Source: Fodinibius saliphilus | Lineage (GTDB): Bacteria > Bacteroidota > Rhodothermia > Balneolales > Balneolaceae | Direction: 5' to 3' | Assembly (NCBI RefSeq): GCF_005869845.1 | Contig: NZ_VAWF01000004.1 | Location: forward strand, 186,001-250,000 | DNA: 64,000 nucleotides | Part shown: positions 9,101 through 18,342 of the stretch, piece by piece | Position numbering within the stretch: the stretch's first letter is position 1 | How the letters are laid out: each line of letters opens with the position of its first letter | Notes under the pieces: generated by a model | Database searches by the model: none | Seen by the model: the letters and a program-made list of their open reading frames with translations, nothing else | Told to the model about the DNA's origin: nothing | Made by a program: the position numbers and the translations under genes

Positions 9101-9571
9101 ATGGATTTTTCACTAGTTGACTTTGCAACTTTTTATAAGCTAGTAGGTGGAGCTGGTTTAGTTGGCTTATCTGCACAACTAGTAGGTATTCTAAAAATTA
9201 ACAGGGATATAGTAGACCTACTAAAAGACATTGAAAGTTCAAGAGAAAAACACGAGAGCTTAGGATTTGTCTTTAACCTTCCACTCGAGGTTGAAGATGT
9301 AATTGACGACTTCTATCTGATTAACAACCTACTAAAGTGGATTATATGTTTTATAATCCTTTCAGCTCTCTCCGTTGCATTATATGCATTGTTACAAAAC
9401 GTACAGTTTCCCTTAGCATCAGATTTGGGTTGGAAGATTTTAGTAATTAGTCAGCGTATTTGGTTGTTAATTTTAATTCTTGTTCCAATAACTCTAACAT
9501 GTACAGTATTTTGGAAATACATCAATATTCATGTTATAAATTTCAAAAGATACCAAGAGGGGAATAGATGA
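9101..9571 (+). CDS. Small membrane protein of the RuBisCO-like operon
   Basis: 156 residues. Hydrophobic stretches near residues 12-29, 77-97 and about 115-137 predict two or three membrane helices, with a charged region between the first and second. No known family is recognised. It starts 3 bases after the RuBisCO-like gene and its stop overlaps the start of the acetyltransferase gene (ATGA), so the three are co-translated. It could anchor the system at the membrane or act as its effector; this is inference from context only. Confidence 0.7.
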   Translation: MDFSLVDFATFYKLVGGAGLVGLSAQLVGILKINRDIVDLLKDIESSREKHESLGFVFNLPLEVEDVIDDFYLINNLLKWIICFIILSALSVALYALLQNVQFPLASDLGWKILVISQRIWLLILILVPITLTCTVFWKYINIHVINFKRYQEGNR

Positions 9572-10482
9572 CTACTATTTATAGAAAAAATAACTCGAAA
9601 CTAACTTTCAAAACTACTTCCAATAACATTTTAATTGCGAAAAATGACAATGATAAATTACAACACTATTTACTTCCAATTGGCTTGAATTATAAAAAAT
9701 TTGACCGGCTTGAAATTGAGAATGGATCAACCTTTTTAAAAAACTCGGAAATTTCTGAATCATATAATTCGGTAGTTAATTTATCAGCTTATCCGGTCCG
9801 CAAATGTTATCCCGAAGAAAACATTGAATATTCAGTAGTTTATGATAATTCTGAATATTTCCAATGCACTAAACTCATATATGAACGACATTATGTAAAA
9901 AACACTCCAGTTGGAATGGTTTTTACGGCTAAAATCAATGATGAAATAGCAAGTCTCGTAGTAGTACATAGACTTACCTATTCAAACCCAAATGGCAGAT
10001 CAGCATACTTATCTGATAAGCAGGAAATTTACGAAGATAAGGAACAGAGAGATTATGCTAAAAAGCATATGGCATGGATTTCTAGAATCGTAACTGTAGA
10101 AAAATATGAAGGGCAAGGTATTGCTAGAAGACTTTGCGAACAATTACCTAGTTTACTTAAAGAAATCTATCCAAATGGAGAATTGAATGAAATTGAAGTA
10201 ATGACAACTTGGAGTATTCAGGATTTTAAAAAATATGATATTGCAAATGATGAAGATTCAGTTACTGATATTCAGTTTGACCAGGAAAACGACCTTCTAT
10301 GTAAGGCTGGCTTTGATCGAATCGCAGTTAAAATCAAAACTGATACTGGGAATATAAGTAACAAAACTCGGAACGATGATGGGTGGAATGAAACTCAAAA
10401 TATTCAATATCAAAATGAGGATGGAGATTTTATTGAAAGATCTGAAAAAGTAGCTAGATACTATTATGTCAAAAAAATTTGA
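9568..10482 (+). CDS. GNAT-fold N-acetyltransferase
   Basis: 304 residues. The acetyl-CoA-binding motif A is seen as SRIVTVEKYEGQGIARRL near residues 171-188 (Q/E-G-x-G-I/A pattern), preceded by the strand ASLVVVHRL. The N-terminal 100 residues and the C-terminal tail after about residue 245 have no family I recognise. GNAT enzymes move acetyl groups to amines of proteins, small molecules or tRNA. It overlaps the membrane-protein gene by 4 bases and the following ASCH gene by 17 bases, so it belongs to the same transcript. Confidence 0.78.
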   Translation: MTTIYRKNNSKLTFKTTSNNILIAKNDNDKLQHYLLPIGLNYKKFDRLEIENGSTFLKNSEISESYNSVVNLSAYPVRKCYPEENIEYSVVYDNSEYFQCTKLIYERHYVKNTPVGMVFTAKINDEIASLVVVHRLTYSNPNGRSAYLSDKQEIYEDKEQRDYAKKHMAWISRIVTVEKYEGQGIARRLCEQLPSLLKEIYPNGELNEIEVMTTWSIQDFKKYDIANDEDSVTDIQFDQENDLLCKAGFDRIAVKIKTDTGNISNKTRNDDGWNETQNIQYQNEDGDFIERSEKVARYYYVKKI

Positions 10483-10819
10483 TAAACGTCTCTTTGTTCC
10501 ACTTAACAAAGAAGCATTTAAATGGTTTAAACATGGGAAAAAATGGGAAGTAAGAAAATTAAAGGGGCAGTACAACCCGAATAATATCTGTACAGGAAGA
10601 AGAGTGGAATTAAGAAAAGGTTATAATGGCACTAGTTTATGGGGGAACGTTACTAATGTTAGAGTTTTTGATGATTATGAAAAATTATTCGATTCAATAG
10701 ATTTTAAACACATATTCCCTTTTGCAGACAGTCTCAATCATGCCAAGACATTAATTTTAAACTACGTGAATCAAAACGAAATTATTGCTTTCAAGATTAA
10801 ATTAGATATTGATGAATAA
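10466..10819 (+). CDS. ASCH (PUA-like) domain protein 1
   Basis: 117 residues. The ASCH-type pattern is the helix AFKWFKHGKKWEVRK followed by a glycine and the strand GRRVELRKGY. ASCH domains have a PUA-like fold, are thought to bind RNA, and include YqfB, an N4-acetylcytidine amidohydrolase. The start at 10466 lies inside the acetyltransferase gene. Whether the catalytic residues of YqfB are kept cannot be decided without alignment. Confidence 0.68.
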   Translation: MSKKFDKRLFVPLNKEAFKWFKHGKKWEVRKLKGQYNPNNICTGRRVELRKGYNGTSLWGNVTNVRVFDDYEKLFDSIDFKHIFPFADSLNHAKTLILNYVNQNEIIAFKIKLDIDE

Positions 10820-11150
10820 GACCGAAAGGAAAATTAAGCATCTTTATTTCCATGAAAACTATTACGAAAAAATACTCGAAGGGAACAAAATATCTACTGT
10901 TAGAAAGGGAGTATTGATACCTGACAGCCTTAACATTACCCTTATTTTCAATAAGATTAATGAAAAATTAGATGCCAAAATTCTAAGACTCGATTATACT
11001 TATACTCTAAACACCCTTACTGAACAGGTTGCAAAAAAAGATGGGTTTAATTCAATCCAAGAATTAAAAGATGCCTTGCACAAACATTATCCGAACATGA
11101 ATAGTGAACAACACTTAACAATAATCGAGTTCAAAGTCTATAAATCTTAA
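10812..11150 (+). CDS. ASCH (PUA-like) domain protein 2
   Basis: 112 residues from the ATG at 10812; a TTG one codon upstream is possible. The pattern YYEKILEGNKISTVRKG matches the ASCH core, ending in the strand LTIIEFKV. It overlaps the previous stop by 8 bases and closes the operon. The next gene (mcrC) converges from the right, leaving a 122-base gap without clear structure. Two ASCH proteins in one operon suggest a heterodimer or two related substrates. Confidence 0.68.
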   Translation: MNKTERKIKHLYFHENYYEKILEGNKISTVRKGVLIPDSLNITLIFNKINEKLDAKILRLDYTYTLNTLTEQVAKKDGFNSIQELKDALHKHYPNMNSEQHLTIIEFKVYKS

Positions 11151-11272
11151 CTACTTCCATACACTAGACTACTATCAAGTGAGATGGTTAAATAATTGCA
11201 TTTCTACTTTGAAAAGGAGCAAAGCATATATTTCACCTCTAAAACAAAAGGTTTAGGACTATTTTTATTTGA

Positions 11273-12301
11273 TTAAACAATACTACTCAACCTCTCCTTG
11301 ATCCCCTCCCAATGCTGATTGAGATTTATAGTCCGTATCTCAATTGGATGGTTTTTATATCGGTACTCTAAATCATACTCTTCTGAAATCGTCGGATATA
11401 ACAAAATACCCTTAGTCCTAAAATTACGCTTCGTACCATCCTCTTGATGCATGAGATAGCTATACAATTGATAGAGGTTTCCTGACTTCACTTTATCGGT
11501 ATCATAGCTGCTTTGCATCGTCTCTTGATAATACTTTGTATCAATAATTATCTTTTCATCCGATTTCCGAAGGGTAATGTCGGTTTCCATCCTGGGGAGG
11601 AACTCCAGGTTGGCATCATCATGGGTATCAAAGCTCCAATAGATATACTCTCCACTGACATCCCATTCAGAGTGTTCAACTTTATAAAAATTCAGGACAA
11701 ACTTTTCGAATAGCGTAGCCATCTTCTTTTCGTTCCGGGTCACATCCGAGAAGGTCCAAGTACCTTCCTTTTCGTTGGGAAGCTGGTTTTCATAGATAAG
11801 CTGACAGACATTCAGTAAGAACTCATAGAATCGATTATTTCTATGGATCTTTATCTGATCAAATACAATTGGGCTTAGATCTAAAATTTGAATCCGAGGG
11901 AATCGTCGTAGCACCTTTCGGATACTATCTTTGATACTTTCATCCAAATCTGCTGCATACAACAGTTTAAATAAGGTTGTATAGAGAATCTGGTTATGGA
12001 GTATATCAGCAGAATATTCATCATAACTACAAACGGCGCGCAGTCGTTGAAAGGAGTTTTGCTTAACGGATTTGCTGACTTCCAACTTCCCTTTTACGCC
12101 TACATTTTCCTCCGTAACCGCTACATAATCATGTTCCAGCCCACGCTTTAAAAGAATACGGGAGCCATTAATTAACACCCGGGATAGGAGTTCGAGTAAA
12201 TCCTGTTGACCGTCGGTAGATACATTGACCCGATCCTTTTCCTCAAGCTTATCCCACGCATAGCATAGTAGGAAATATATATTTTCAACGGGTATCTGCA
12301 T
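11273..12301 (-). CDS. mcrC: McrC-type nuclease subunit of McrBC system 1
   Basis: 342 residues. The N-terminus (PVENIYFLLCYAWDKLEE) is typical of McrC proteins. The C-terminal PD-(D/E)xK core is seen as METDITLR followed by KIIIDTKYY, where Asp and the D-T-K triad are the predicted metal-binding catalytic residues. McrC cleaves DNA after recruitment by McrB. It follows mcrB by 4 bases and is the last gene of the operon NTPase-mcrB-mcrC. Confidence 0.88.
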   Translation of the reverse strand: MQIPVENIYFLLCYAWDKLEEKDRVNVSTDGQQDLLELLSRVLINGSRILLKRGLEHDYVAVTEENVGVKGKLEVSKSVKQNSFQRLRAVCSYDEYSADILHNQILYTTLFKLLYAADLDESIKDSIRKVLRRFPRIQILDLSPIVFDQIKIHRNNRFYEFLLNVCQLIYENQLPNEKEGTWTFSDVTRNEKKMATLFEKFVLNFYKVEHSEWDVSGEYIYWSFDTHDDANLEFLPRMETDITLRKSDEKIIIDTKYYQETMQSSYDTDKVKSGNLYQLYSYLMHQEDGTKRNFRTKGILLYPTISEEYDLEYRYKNHPIEIRTINLNQHWEGIKERLSSIV

Positions 12302-12305
12302 GTAA

Positions 12306-14915
12306 TCAGCGGTTTAGTATTTCATGCATCTTTTTTACTTGGTCGGAATTATCAAACCAGATCTCTTCAAGCAGAGGTTTGATCTCATACTCAACCGTTT
12401 CCTGGTACCACTCATCCTCACTTTGATTGTTATTAAACGTGCAAAAGTAACTATGGCCGATCCGAAATCCTTCATTCAGATCTTGTTTAATAACTTTATT
12501 TACTTTTTTTACAGATGACTGAATATGGCCGCGCAATGATTTGGAAACACCTTGGTTATCAAGAAAGGCCAAGAATTTGTCCTCAAATTTTGGCTCTAAG
12601 CTTATAAAAGCGAAACGGCGGCGTAGGGCATAGTCAATAATAGATAACGAGCGGTCCGCGGTATTCATGGTCCCTATGAGGTGAAGATTAGGTGGAACAA
12701 AGAAGGTATCCTCCTCATCTTCGGCATAAGTGAGCTTGGTGGCAAAACTGCTGTTTCTTTTATCCGCTTCAATAAGCATCAGCAGTTCGCCAAAGATCTT
12801 GCTCAAATTTCCACGGTTAATCTCATCAATGATAATGAAGAAGTCTCGGTCCTTGTGGGTATGAGCCTTTTGACAAAATTCATAAAAGATTCCATTACGT
12901 AAATTTGTGCCGTTTTCGGTTATGCGTAACCCCTGGATAAAGTCTTCATAACTATAGGACTGGTGAAATTGTACGACTTCAATCTGGGAGTCATTTTCAT
13001 ATCCCATGATCTGATATGCCAGTTTTCGAGCGATAAAAGTTTTGCCCACTCCGGGAGGACCTTGCAAAATAATGTTCTTCTTGCGTTGTAGGATCGAGAT
13101 AATCTCATCGAACTTACTTCTGGACAAGAAGGGTTTATCCGGATCTTCGTCGAAATCATATGGCTTTCGGCTGCTACTTTCCAACTTCCGCTCTTCGGAA
13201 ATATTCTTTTGATCGATGGTCGCACGGATAATGTCATACTCCTCCTCGGTCAGAGAGAATAGACTCCCCTGGTTATTGATAAATACCTCACAGTCTTTGA
13301 GGCTGGGATCACTCTTTAACTCGTTCCAGCTTACCGGGACTTCGAGTTTTTCAATAACCTCAAACTCAATGACTTCCCCTTCATCTTCGGATTGATGCAG
13401 CTCTTCGGTGATTTGCATGATAGCCCGAATCTGTTTGGACGGACTGCTCTCATATCCGATTATCAGATCACCAGGCTGAACCGATTCAAAATACTTGTAA
13501 ATTCTTCGCTTATTTCCCTTTTCATTACGGGAAGTGTAGGTTTGCTGGTCTCCTACCTTCTGATCGCTTAGGCTCCATATTGATGGGTTAGCATTTAGCC
13601 ACCAATAGTTAGTCTCTGTTTGCTCATCAATATCAGAATCAATGTTCTGGACCTTATTATAAACAGTACTATAATCCAAGTCATACTCATCAAAAACTTC
13701 TGACAACTCAGGATATAGGCGTACATATTCACTAAAAATAAACTGCCAGGTTTTGGTTGGACTAAAAGTATCTGGTCGGAACAGATTGGTATAGTTCTGA
13801 TAGGTTTCGGACTTATACTCATACACTTTAGTTGTAAGCCAGTTTACTTTCCTCTGGTGTGGATATTTATCACTATCATGATATTCATATTCGCCAGTAA
13901 TGATTCCAATCCCCAAAACTTTATTTACGCCCTGATTGGCAAATATAATATCACCAATATTCGCCGTCTTAAATAACCAGGCATTCCATGTTTTATTCGT
14001 TTTGTCATCCTCATCTAATCCTGCAATTTTATTCAATTCCTGCCTACTACCTACATCGGTAATATCACCCAGCTCAAGATCCTTATAACCAATCCCAATC
14101 ATTTTTTCATCACGGAAACGATCCCAATCAACAGCCTGAGATCCTGGACTATACTTATAGTAACTTCTCGGAGCACTATTGAGTTGAATTATGTCGTCTT
14201 TAAGCTCCTTTAAAGTGGTTTTTATTTCAGAGTAGGATGATACGTCCCTTAATTTTTCCTTTGGTTGATTCTCATCAAGGGTTTCCTCTAACGTACCACC
14301 AGCCATATAACCAGCTTTGGGCTCGCTACCAAACCTAACAAAGAATTGATAGGCCTCTTTGTGTGACTCTTTTTGAATAGGATATAATGCTAACCAACAT
14401 ATACTGCTACCAAAGTTTTGCGCACCGTTAAAATCAACAGTATGAATCTGATAATCAGTTAATTCCAGGTCCTTGATTAACTGGTTACTAATCTGTTTTA
14501 AATACTGACGTACCGTTTCTTTCACCGTATCACGATAGAAAAAAGTATAGAAAAGAGGCCAATATCTTGACCAAGCTAAAAAGGCATTTGTCTGCTTTGA
14601 TGATGCCTCCATTTTGTCCAACTGTTCATCCGGAACATGTTCAAGTTCCTCTCTTTTTTTGTCTCCAATATTCCCTTTGATCCCTTCCACTATCTCTGGG
14701 GTAATATGTTCTCCATTCAATAACCTACCGGCAACCTCAGCACGCAACATATTAACAGGCTGATACCTTCGGGTAGGATCACCATATTCATTATAAACAC
14801 TCTTTAGCTTGTCTTTTCCCAGTATTCTCATCGCCTCAAATAAACCCTGGTCATCTTTTTCATAGGTTCTATATTCCTTGGCCAGCTTGATTAGATATTC
14901 AAATTGTTTTTCCAT
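12306..14915 (-). CDS. mcrB: McrB-type AAA GTPase with two PUA/EVE-like reader regions
   Basis: 869 residues from the ATG at 14915, which lies directly after the stop of the upstream NTPase gene; an ATG at 14936 would overlap that gene by 20 bases. Numbering from 14936: residues 1-250 hold a region without a family I can name; about 258-430 is a PUA-like region; about 443-570 is an EVE-like domain (YWWLNANPSIW). The AAA motor has Walker A GPPGVGKT near 626, Walker B FFIIIDEINRGN, and the McrB signature GTMNTADRS. McrB assembles on modified or otherwise marked DNA, hydrolyses GTP and activates McrC. The double reader module suggests recognition of modified bases. Confidence 0.88.
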   Translation of the reverse strand: MEKQFEYLIKLAKEYRTYEKDDQGLFEAMRILGKDKLKSVYNEYGDPTRRYQPVNMLRAEVAGRLLNGEHITPEIVEGIKGNIGDKKREELEHVPDEQLDKMEASSKQTNAFLAWSRYWPLFYTFFYRDTVKETVRQYLKQISNQLIKDLELTDYQIHTVDFNGAQNFGSSICWLALYPIQKESHKEAYQFFVRFGSEPKAGYMAGGTLEETLDENQPKEKLRDVSSYSEIKTTLKELKDDIIQLNSAPRSYYKYSPGSQAVDWDRFRDEKMIGIGYKDLELGDITDVGSRQELNKIAGLDEDDKTNKTWNAWLFKTANIGDIIFANQGVNKVLGIGIITGEYEYHDSDKYPHQRKVNWLTTKVYEYKSETYQNYTNLFRPDTFSPTKTWQFIFSEYVRLYPELSEVFDEYDLDYSTVYNKVQNIDSDIDEQTETNYWWLNANPSIWSLSDQKVGDQQTYTSRNEKGNKRRIYKYFESVQPGDLIIGYESSPSKQIRAIMQITEELHQSEDEGEVIEFEVIEKLEVPVSWNELKSDPSLKDCEVFINNQGSLFSLTEEEYDIIRATIDQKNISEERKLESSSRKPYDFDEDPDKPFLSRSKFDEIISILQRKKNIILQGPPGVGKTFIARKLAYQIMGYENDSQIEVVQFHQSYSYEDFIQGLRITENGTNLRNGIFYEFCQKAHTHKDRDFFIIIDEINRGNLSKIFGELLMLIEADKRNSSFATKLTYAEDEEDTFFVPPNLHLIGTMNTADRSLSIIDYALRRRFAFISLEPKFEDKFLAFLDNQGVSKSLRGHIQSSVKKVNKVIKQDLNEGFRIGHSYFCTFNNNQSEDEWYQETVEYEIKPLLEEIWFDNSDQVKKMHEILNR

Positions 14916-14916
14916 T

Positions 14917-17526
14917 TTAAACAACCCTATGTTCATTTTTCCTATTTAACTTTTCATACTCATCTTGAATTAGAGAATATACTGCATTTCTAATAGGCTC
15001 TATTCTACTAAAAGATTCTAATCCCCAATAAGTACCAACTCCATAATATCCTTGGTATTCAGCTTTCAGTTTCTCTTTGTCCTCCCCTGCTACAATTTTG
15101 ACATCTACAGTTTCATTCAATTCCTTGACATCAAAATAGACAAGCTGTTCTCCAAACCTTTTATCTTCTCCGTTTTGAATTAGGAAAATTTGGACAGGGA
15201 AAGATGTGCGAAAATGGGATGCTGCTGTTGGGAAATTAACTTCAAGAACTTTTTTATAGCTTTGATAAAACTCTTTAAAAAAGGACACCGATCTCTCTAT
15301 CAAAAACTTCCTATGTTCTGTAGTTAACTCCTCCTTAATAAGGCGATATCTTTTAATGACTTCGATTAAGTCCGCATTAGGAGAAACTATTTTATCATTA
15401 CCAGCTAATTTTTTCCTTTGTATATGCTTTCTTAATCTCGATTCGAAGTCTTCTAAATCTATATTCCTCTTTGGTAAACCTCCATGGCTCAAGGTCGATT
15501 CAGGAACTTTAATAGTACTATGAAACCTATCACTTTTAAGTTTATCCAAACCTTCAAGAAGCTCACCAATTGTAAGGACATATTGCTTTGAGGTATTAGA
15601 AATTCTACTTCGCCTACCTTTCAACATCTTACTCAAAGAAACAGCTTCAATGTATAGGGCTTCTTGTTCCATTATTTCTGTTTCAATAAGACCGCCATCT
15701 CGTACAAAATCTGATAACTGACTTTCTACATCCATAAATGCAAACTCAACGGGATAGGACTGTACCGCTGATGTACCGATATAGGAATGTAAATAACTTA
15801 TATTGTATTTTTTTCGATAGTAGTTAACAGTCTCCCCAGGATCATCAGCATCGATCAACCTCATTATCTCTTTTTGACCAGTAACTACCACTTTGTCTTT
15901 ATTTTTTGGAGTAATAGGACGGTACCCATATAGCTGCCCTGCCTCACTTTCATTTTGCTCAACCAATAAACCGATATTCTTATAACCTCTGGGAGCAAAC
16001 TTTAACACAAGATTTGGGAAGTGACGATTTATAATCTTTTCATACCATACTAATACACCATTATATGCTTCGTCAAACTCATTTTTATCATAGGTAAAGT
16101 TTTCATAGACTTTTTCAACCTCTCCCACAGTATAAGTTTGTCGATTCTCCCGACACCATTTGGTTAAAAAGAAATCAGATGAGACCAACTCCTCCCAAAT
16201 TTTTTTCCAAAAGACTCTTTTAGTTAAATCCTCTTCAAGTTTATAAAAACCACTAACAAATAGAGCAATTTCACTGCCAAAATTTTTAGATAGAAAAGGA
16301 CTAATTGATTTTTCTTCATGATGAATTTCAAGAGCAGCAAAAAACTCCTGCCATTGGTCATGTTCAAAACTAATACTTTCATCAACTTGGATTAGTAACC
16401 CCTCTTCTTTCAAGTCCTCCAATATTGAGTCAACAGAGTATTCACTATAACCTAACCTATTTTGAATTTTATGAACGCTCTTCGTTAGTACTTCTCGAAA
16501 TTTATTATATGGAACAGAATAGGCGGATTCTTCAAGTTCGATAAAGAGCTCATAAGCAACAGCCCCTAAAACTTTCTCTTTTAGTTCTAAGGGTAATGTT
16601 TTATTAGGCTTTCTATTCTCCTCATCGTGCCTACTCTTTAAGAACCGTTTAAATAAAAAAGATTTATTGTCATCAAACCTTTCTTCTTGATCAAAAACTT
16701 TCGCAAGAAGTTTTATCAATTGTGGCGTATCATATAACTGCAACAATTCTTTCTTATATCCATATTGCAGATGCATCCAGACTCGCTTAAATCTTTCTTC
16801 ACCAGCATGCACTTTTAAAATCTTCTCTGCTAATTCCCTATTGTTACCTAAATCTTGAATGTCATATAAATTAAACTGGAAAGGACAAGCTGAATAATGA
16901 TCTCTGCTTATTAGAACAAACTTGTTCTTTTTGTACTCCAGCAGATTATCAATTTTTGATTGATCCCGTTTAGCTTCATTTGACAATAAATTGTGTGCAT
17001 CATCGATTATGATTAAAAAGCGTTCTTTTTTTAATTGATCCTTAAGCCAATCTATATCAAAATGAGTGGGATTTTTAATCAGATCTCTTTCGACAAGTGA
17101 ATTGAATATCTCGCTAAATAGGTCATTGCTGGCATATTTAATATAAACTGGTATCCATTTTGGTCTTATAAAGCGATGATCTGAACACAGCTCAATCAAG
17201 AATTTTTTAACTAAGCTTGTCTTCCCGGATCCAGGCTTCCCTTGAATGTGTACTTCATCTTCCGCATTAAGTATTTCAGTTAATGATAATTCATTAAAAG
17301 AACTTGAAGCTGAATTAGCTATTAATTTGAGATCTGGGAAACTGTCAAAGACTTCTTCGTTTTTGAAGCGGTTTACTAGCTCTCTACAATATCTACTATA
17401 GGACTTGTTATAAAACCTTAGCCAACTTTTTCGAATGGAGGGTATAAATAATGCAAATATAGGAGATGCTAATAGACCTAATAGGCCATATTCTAAAATA
17501 AAATTCCAAATCGCTTTCAATCCCAA
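14917..17526 (-). CDS. Membrane-anchored NACHT/STAND-like NTPase coupled to McrBC
   Basis: 869 residues. An N-terminal hydrophobic segment (about residues 9-29) predicts one membrane helix. The P-loop is GKPGSGKTSLV (96-106) and the Walker B is FLIIIDDAHN (170-179), followed by a helical region as in NACHT/STAND ATPases. The C-terminal 450 residues have no family I recognise and may be the sensor. The start is a TTG right after an in-frame stop; no ATG is available nearby. The stop is one base from the mcrB start, so the genes are translationally coupled. Such NTPases are common signalling modules in phage defence; here it may sense infection and control McrBC. Confidence 0.75.
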   Translation of the reverse strand: MGLKAIWNFILEYGLLGLLASPIFALFIPSIRKSWLRFYNKSYSRYCRELVNRFKNEEVFDSFPDLKLIANSASSSFNELSLTEILNAEDEVHIQGKPGSGKTSLVKKFLIELCSDHRFIRPKWIPVYIKYASNDLFSEIFNSLVERDLIKNPTHFDIDWLKDQLKKERFLIIIDDAHNLLSNEAKRDQSKIDNLLEYKKNKFVLISRDHYSACPFQFNLYDIQDLGNNRELAEKILKVHAGEERFKRVWMHLQYGYKKELLQLYDTPQLIKLLAKVFDQEERFDDNKSFLFKRFLKSRHDEENRKPNKTLPLELKEKVLGAVAYELFIELEESAYSVPYNKFREVLTKSVHKIQNRLGYSEYSVDSILEDLKEEGLLIQVDESISFEHDQWQEFFAALEIHHEEKSISPFLSKNFGSEIALFVSGFYKLEEDLTKRVFWKKIWEELVSSDFFLTKWCRENRQTYTVGEVEKVYENFTYDKNEFDEAYNGVLVWYEKIINRHFPNLVLKFAPRGYKNIGLLVEQNESEAGQLYGYRPITPKNKDKVVVTGQKEIMRLIDADDPGETVNYYRKKYNISYLHSYIGTSAVQSYPVEFAFMDVESQLSDFVRDGGLIETEIMEQEALYIEAVSLSKMLKGRRSRISNTSKQYVLTIGELLEGLDKLKSDRFHSTIKVPESTLSHGGLPKRNIDLEDFESRLRKHIQRKKLAGNDKIVSPNADLIEVIKRYRLIKEELTTEHRKFLIERSVSFFKEFYQSYKKVLEVNFPTAASHFRTSFPVQIFLIQNGEDKRFGEQLVYFDVKELNETVDVKIVAGEDKEKLKAEYQGYYGVGTYWGLESFSRIEPIRNAVYSLIQDEYEKLNRKNEHRVV

Positions 17527-18342
17527 CTAATTTTTATTCATTTCTTAACTACTTATGCTATCTTCGATAAACCGAAATTCCTTTCCATTTAAATTATATG
17601 ACTTATTAAATAACTGATCTAATTCTTTTTAGTAAGCTGAGAATAACAAATGTTAAGTTTTGTCTTTTCTTTACATTGAACCATTTCTAAAAGGAAATGC
17701 ACGATAAAAGCATTTAAATGCCGTTTAGTATCATAAAGTTTTATGATACTAAGTTTATATTCCATTCATTCAGGACCGTAGTTTGTACCGTTTACGTGGC
17801 TAATTTCCTTGTTTTTGACCTAATTTCGTAAAGATTTATGAATCATAAATCTCATTGATCTAAGATTATGAACGACAAAGGGTTAATTACCCATTAAAAA
17901 CAGCAAATATCAGGGTTTTAGGTCAACTTAAATATTCATAGGATACTATGATCTAATTTTATAAGTATACGTGAGATTGCTGTTAAGGCACTTTTTTAAA
18001 ATCAATTCCGTAAATCTATTCATAAAAGATTATTAAACTGCCTAAAGGTAGTACTTTAAGCCATCCAGGCTATTTAAATAGTCAAAAAATCTTTTCTTAT
18101 AACTACCTCAGAAATACTTTTTGTACTGACAGAAGGGCATAAATAAAGCTTAATTTCACTCACTTACGTCTACTTTTTATTACATAACGTATTTAAACCG
18201 TTTAAATAGCGATCTTCGTGTCGTATTAGATGCATTATGTAAAGTCATCCTAAAACAATCTTAACCCTCCAATAACCAGGTAAATATTTATTGCTGAAAA
18301 AGCATACTTATCAAAGTGATTATTCTTTTGTCATATCGGTAG
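17527..18342. promoter_or_regulatory. 816-base non-coding region with a cluster of palindromes
   Basis: No gene is seen here. Perfect or near-perfect inverted repeats are GCATTTAAATGC (17710-17721); TTAGTATCATAAA and its complement around a 2-base spacer (17725-17752); AGATTTATG with CATAAATCT (17832-17852); CTATTTAAATAG (18070-18081); and TATTTAAA with TTTAAATA (18190-18208). The region precedes the NTPase-mcrBC operon and follows the end of the next leftward gene. It may hold operators, a small RNA, or a replication/partition site of the element. Confidence 0.4.
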
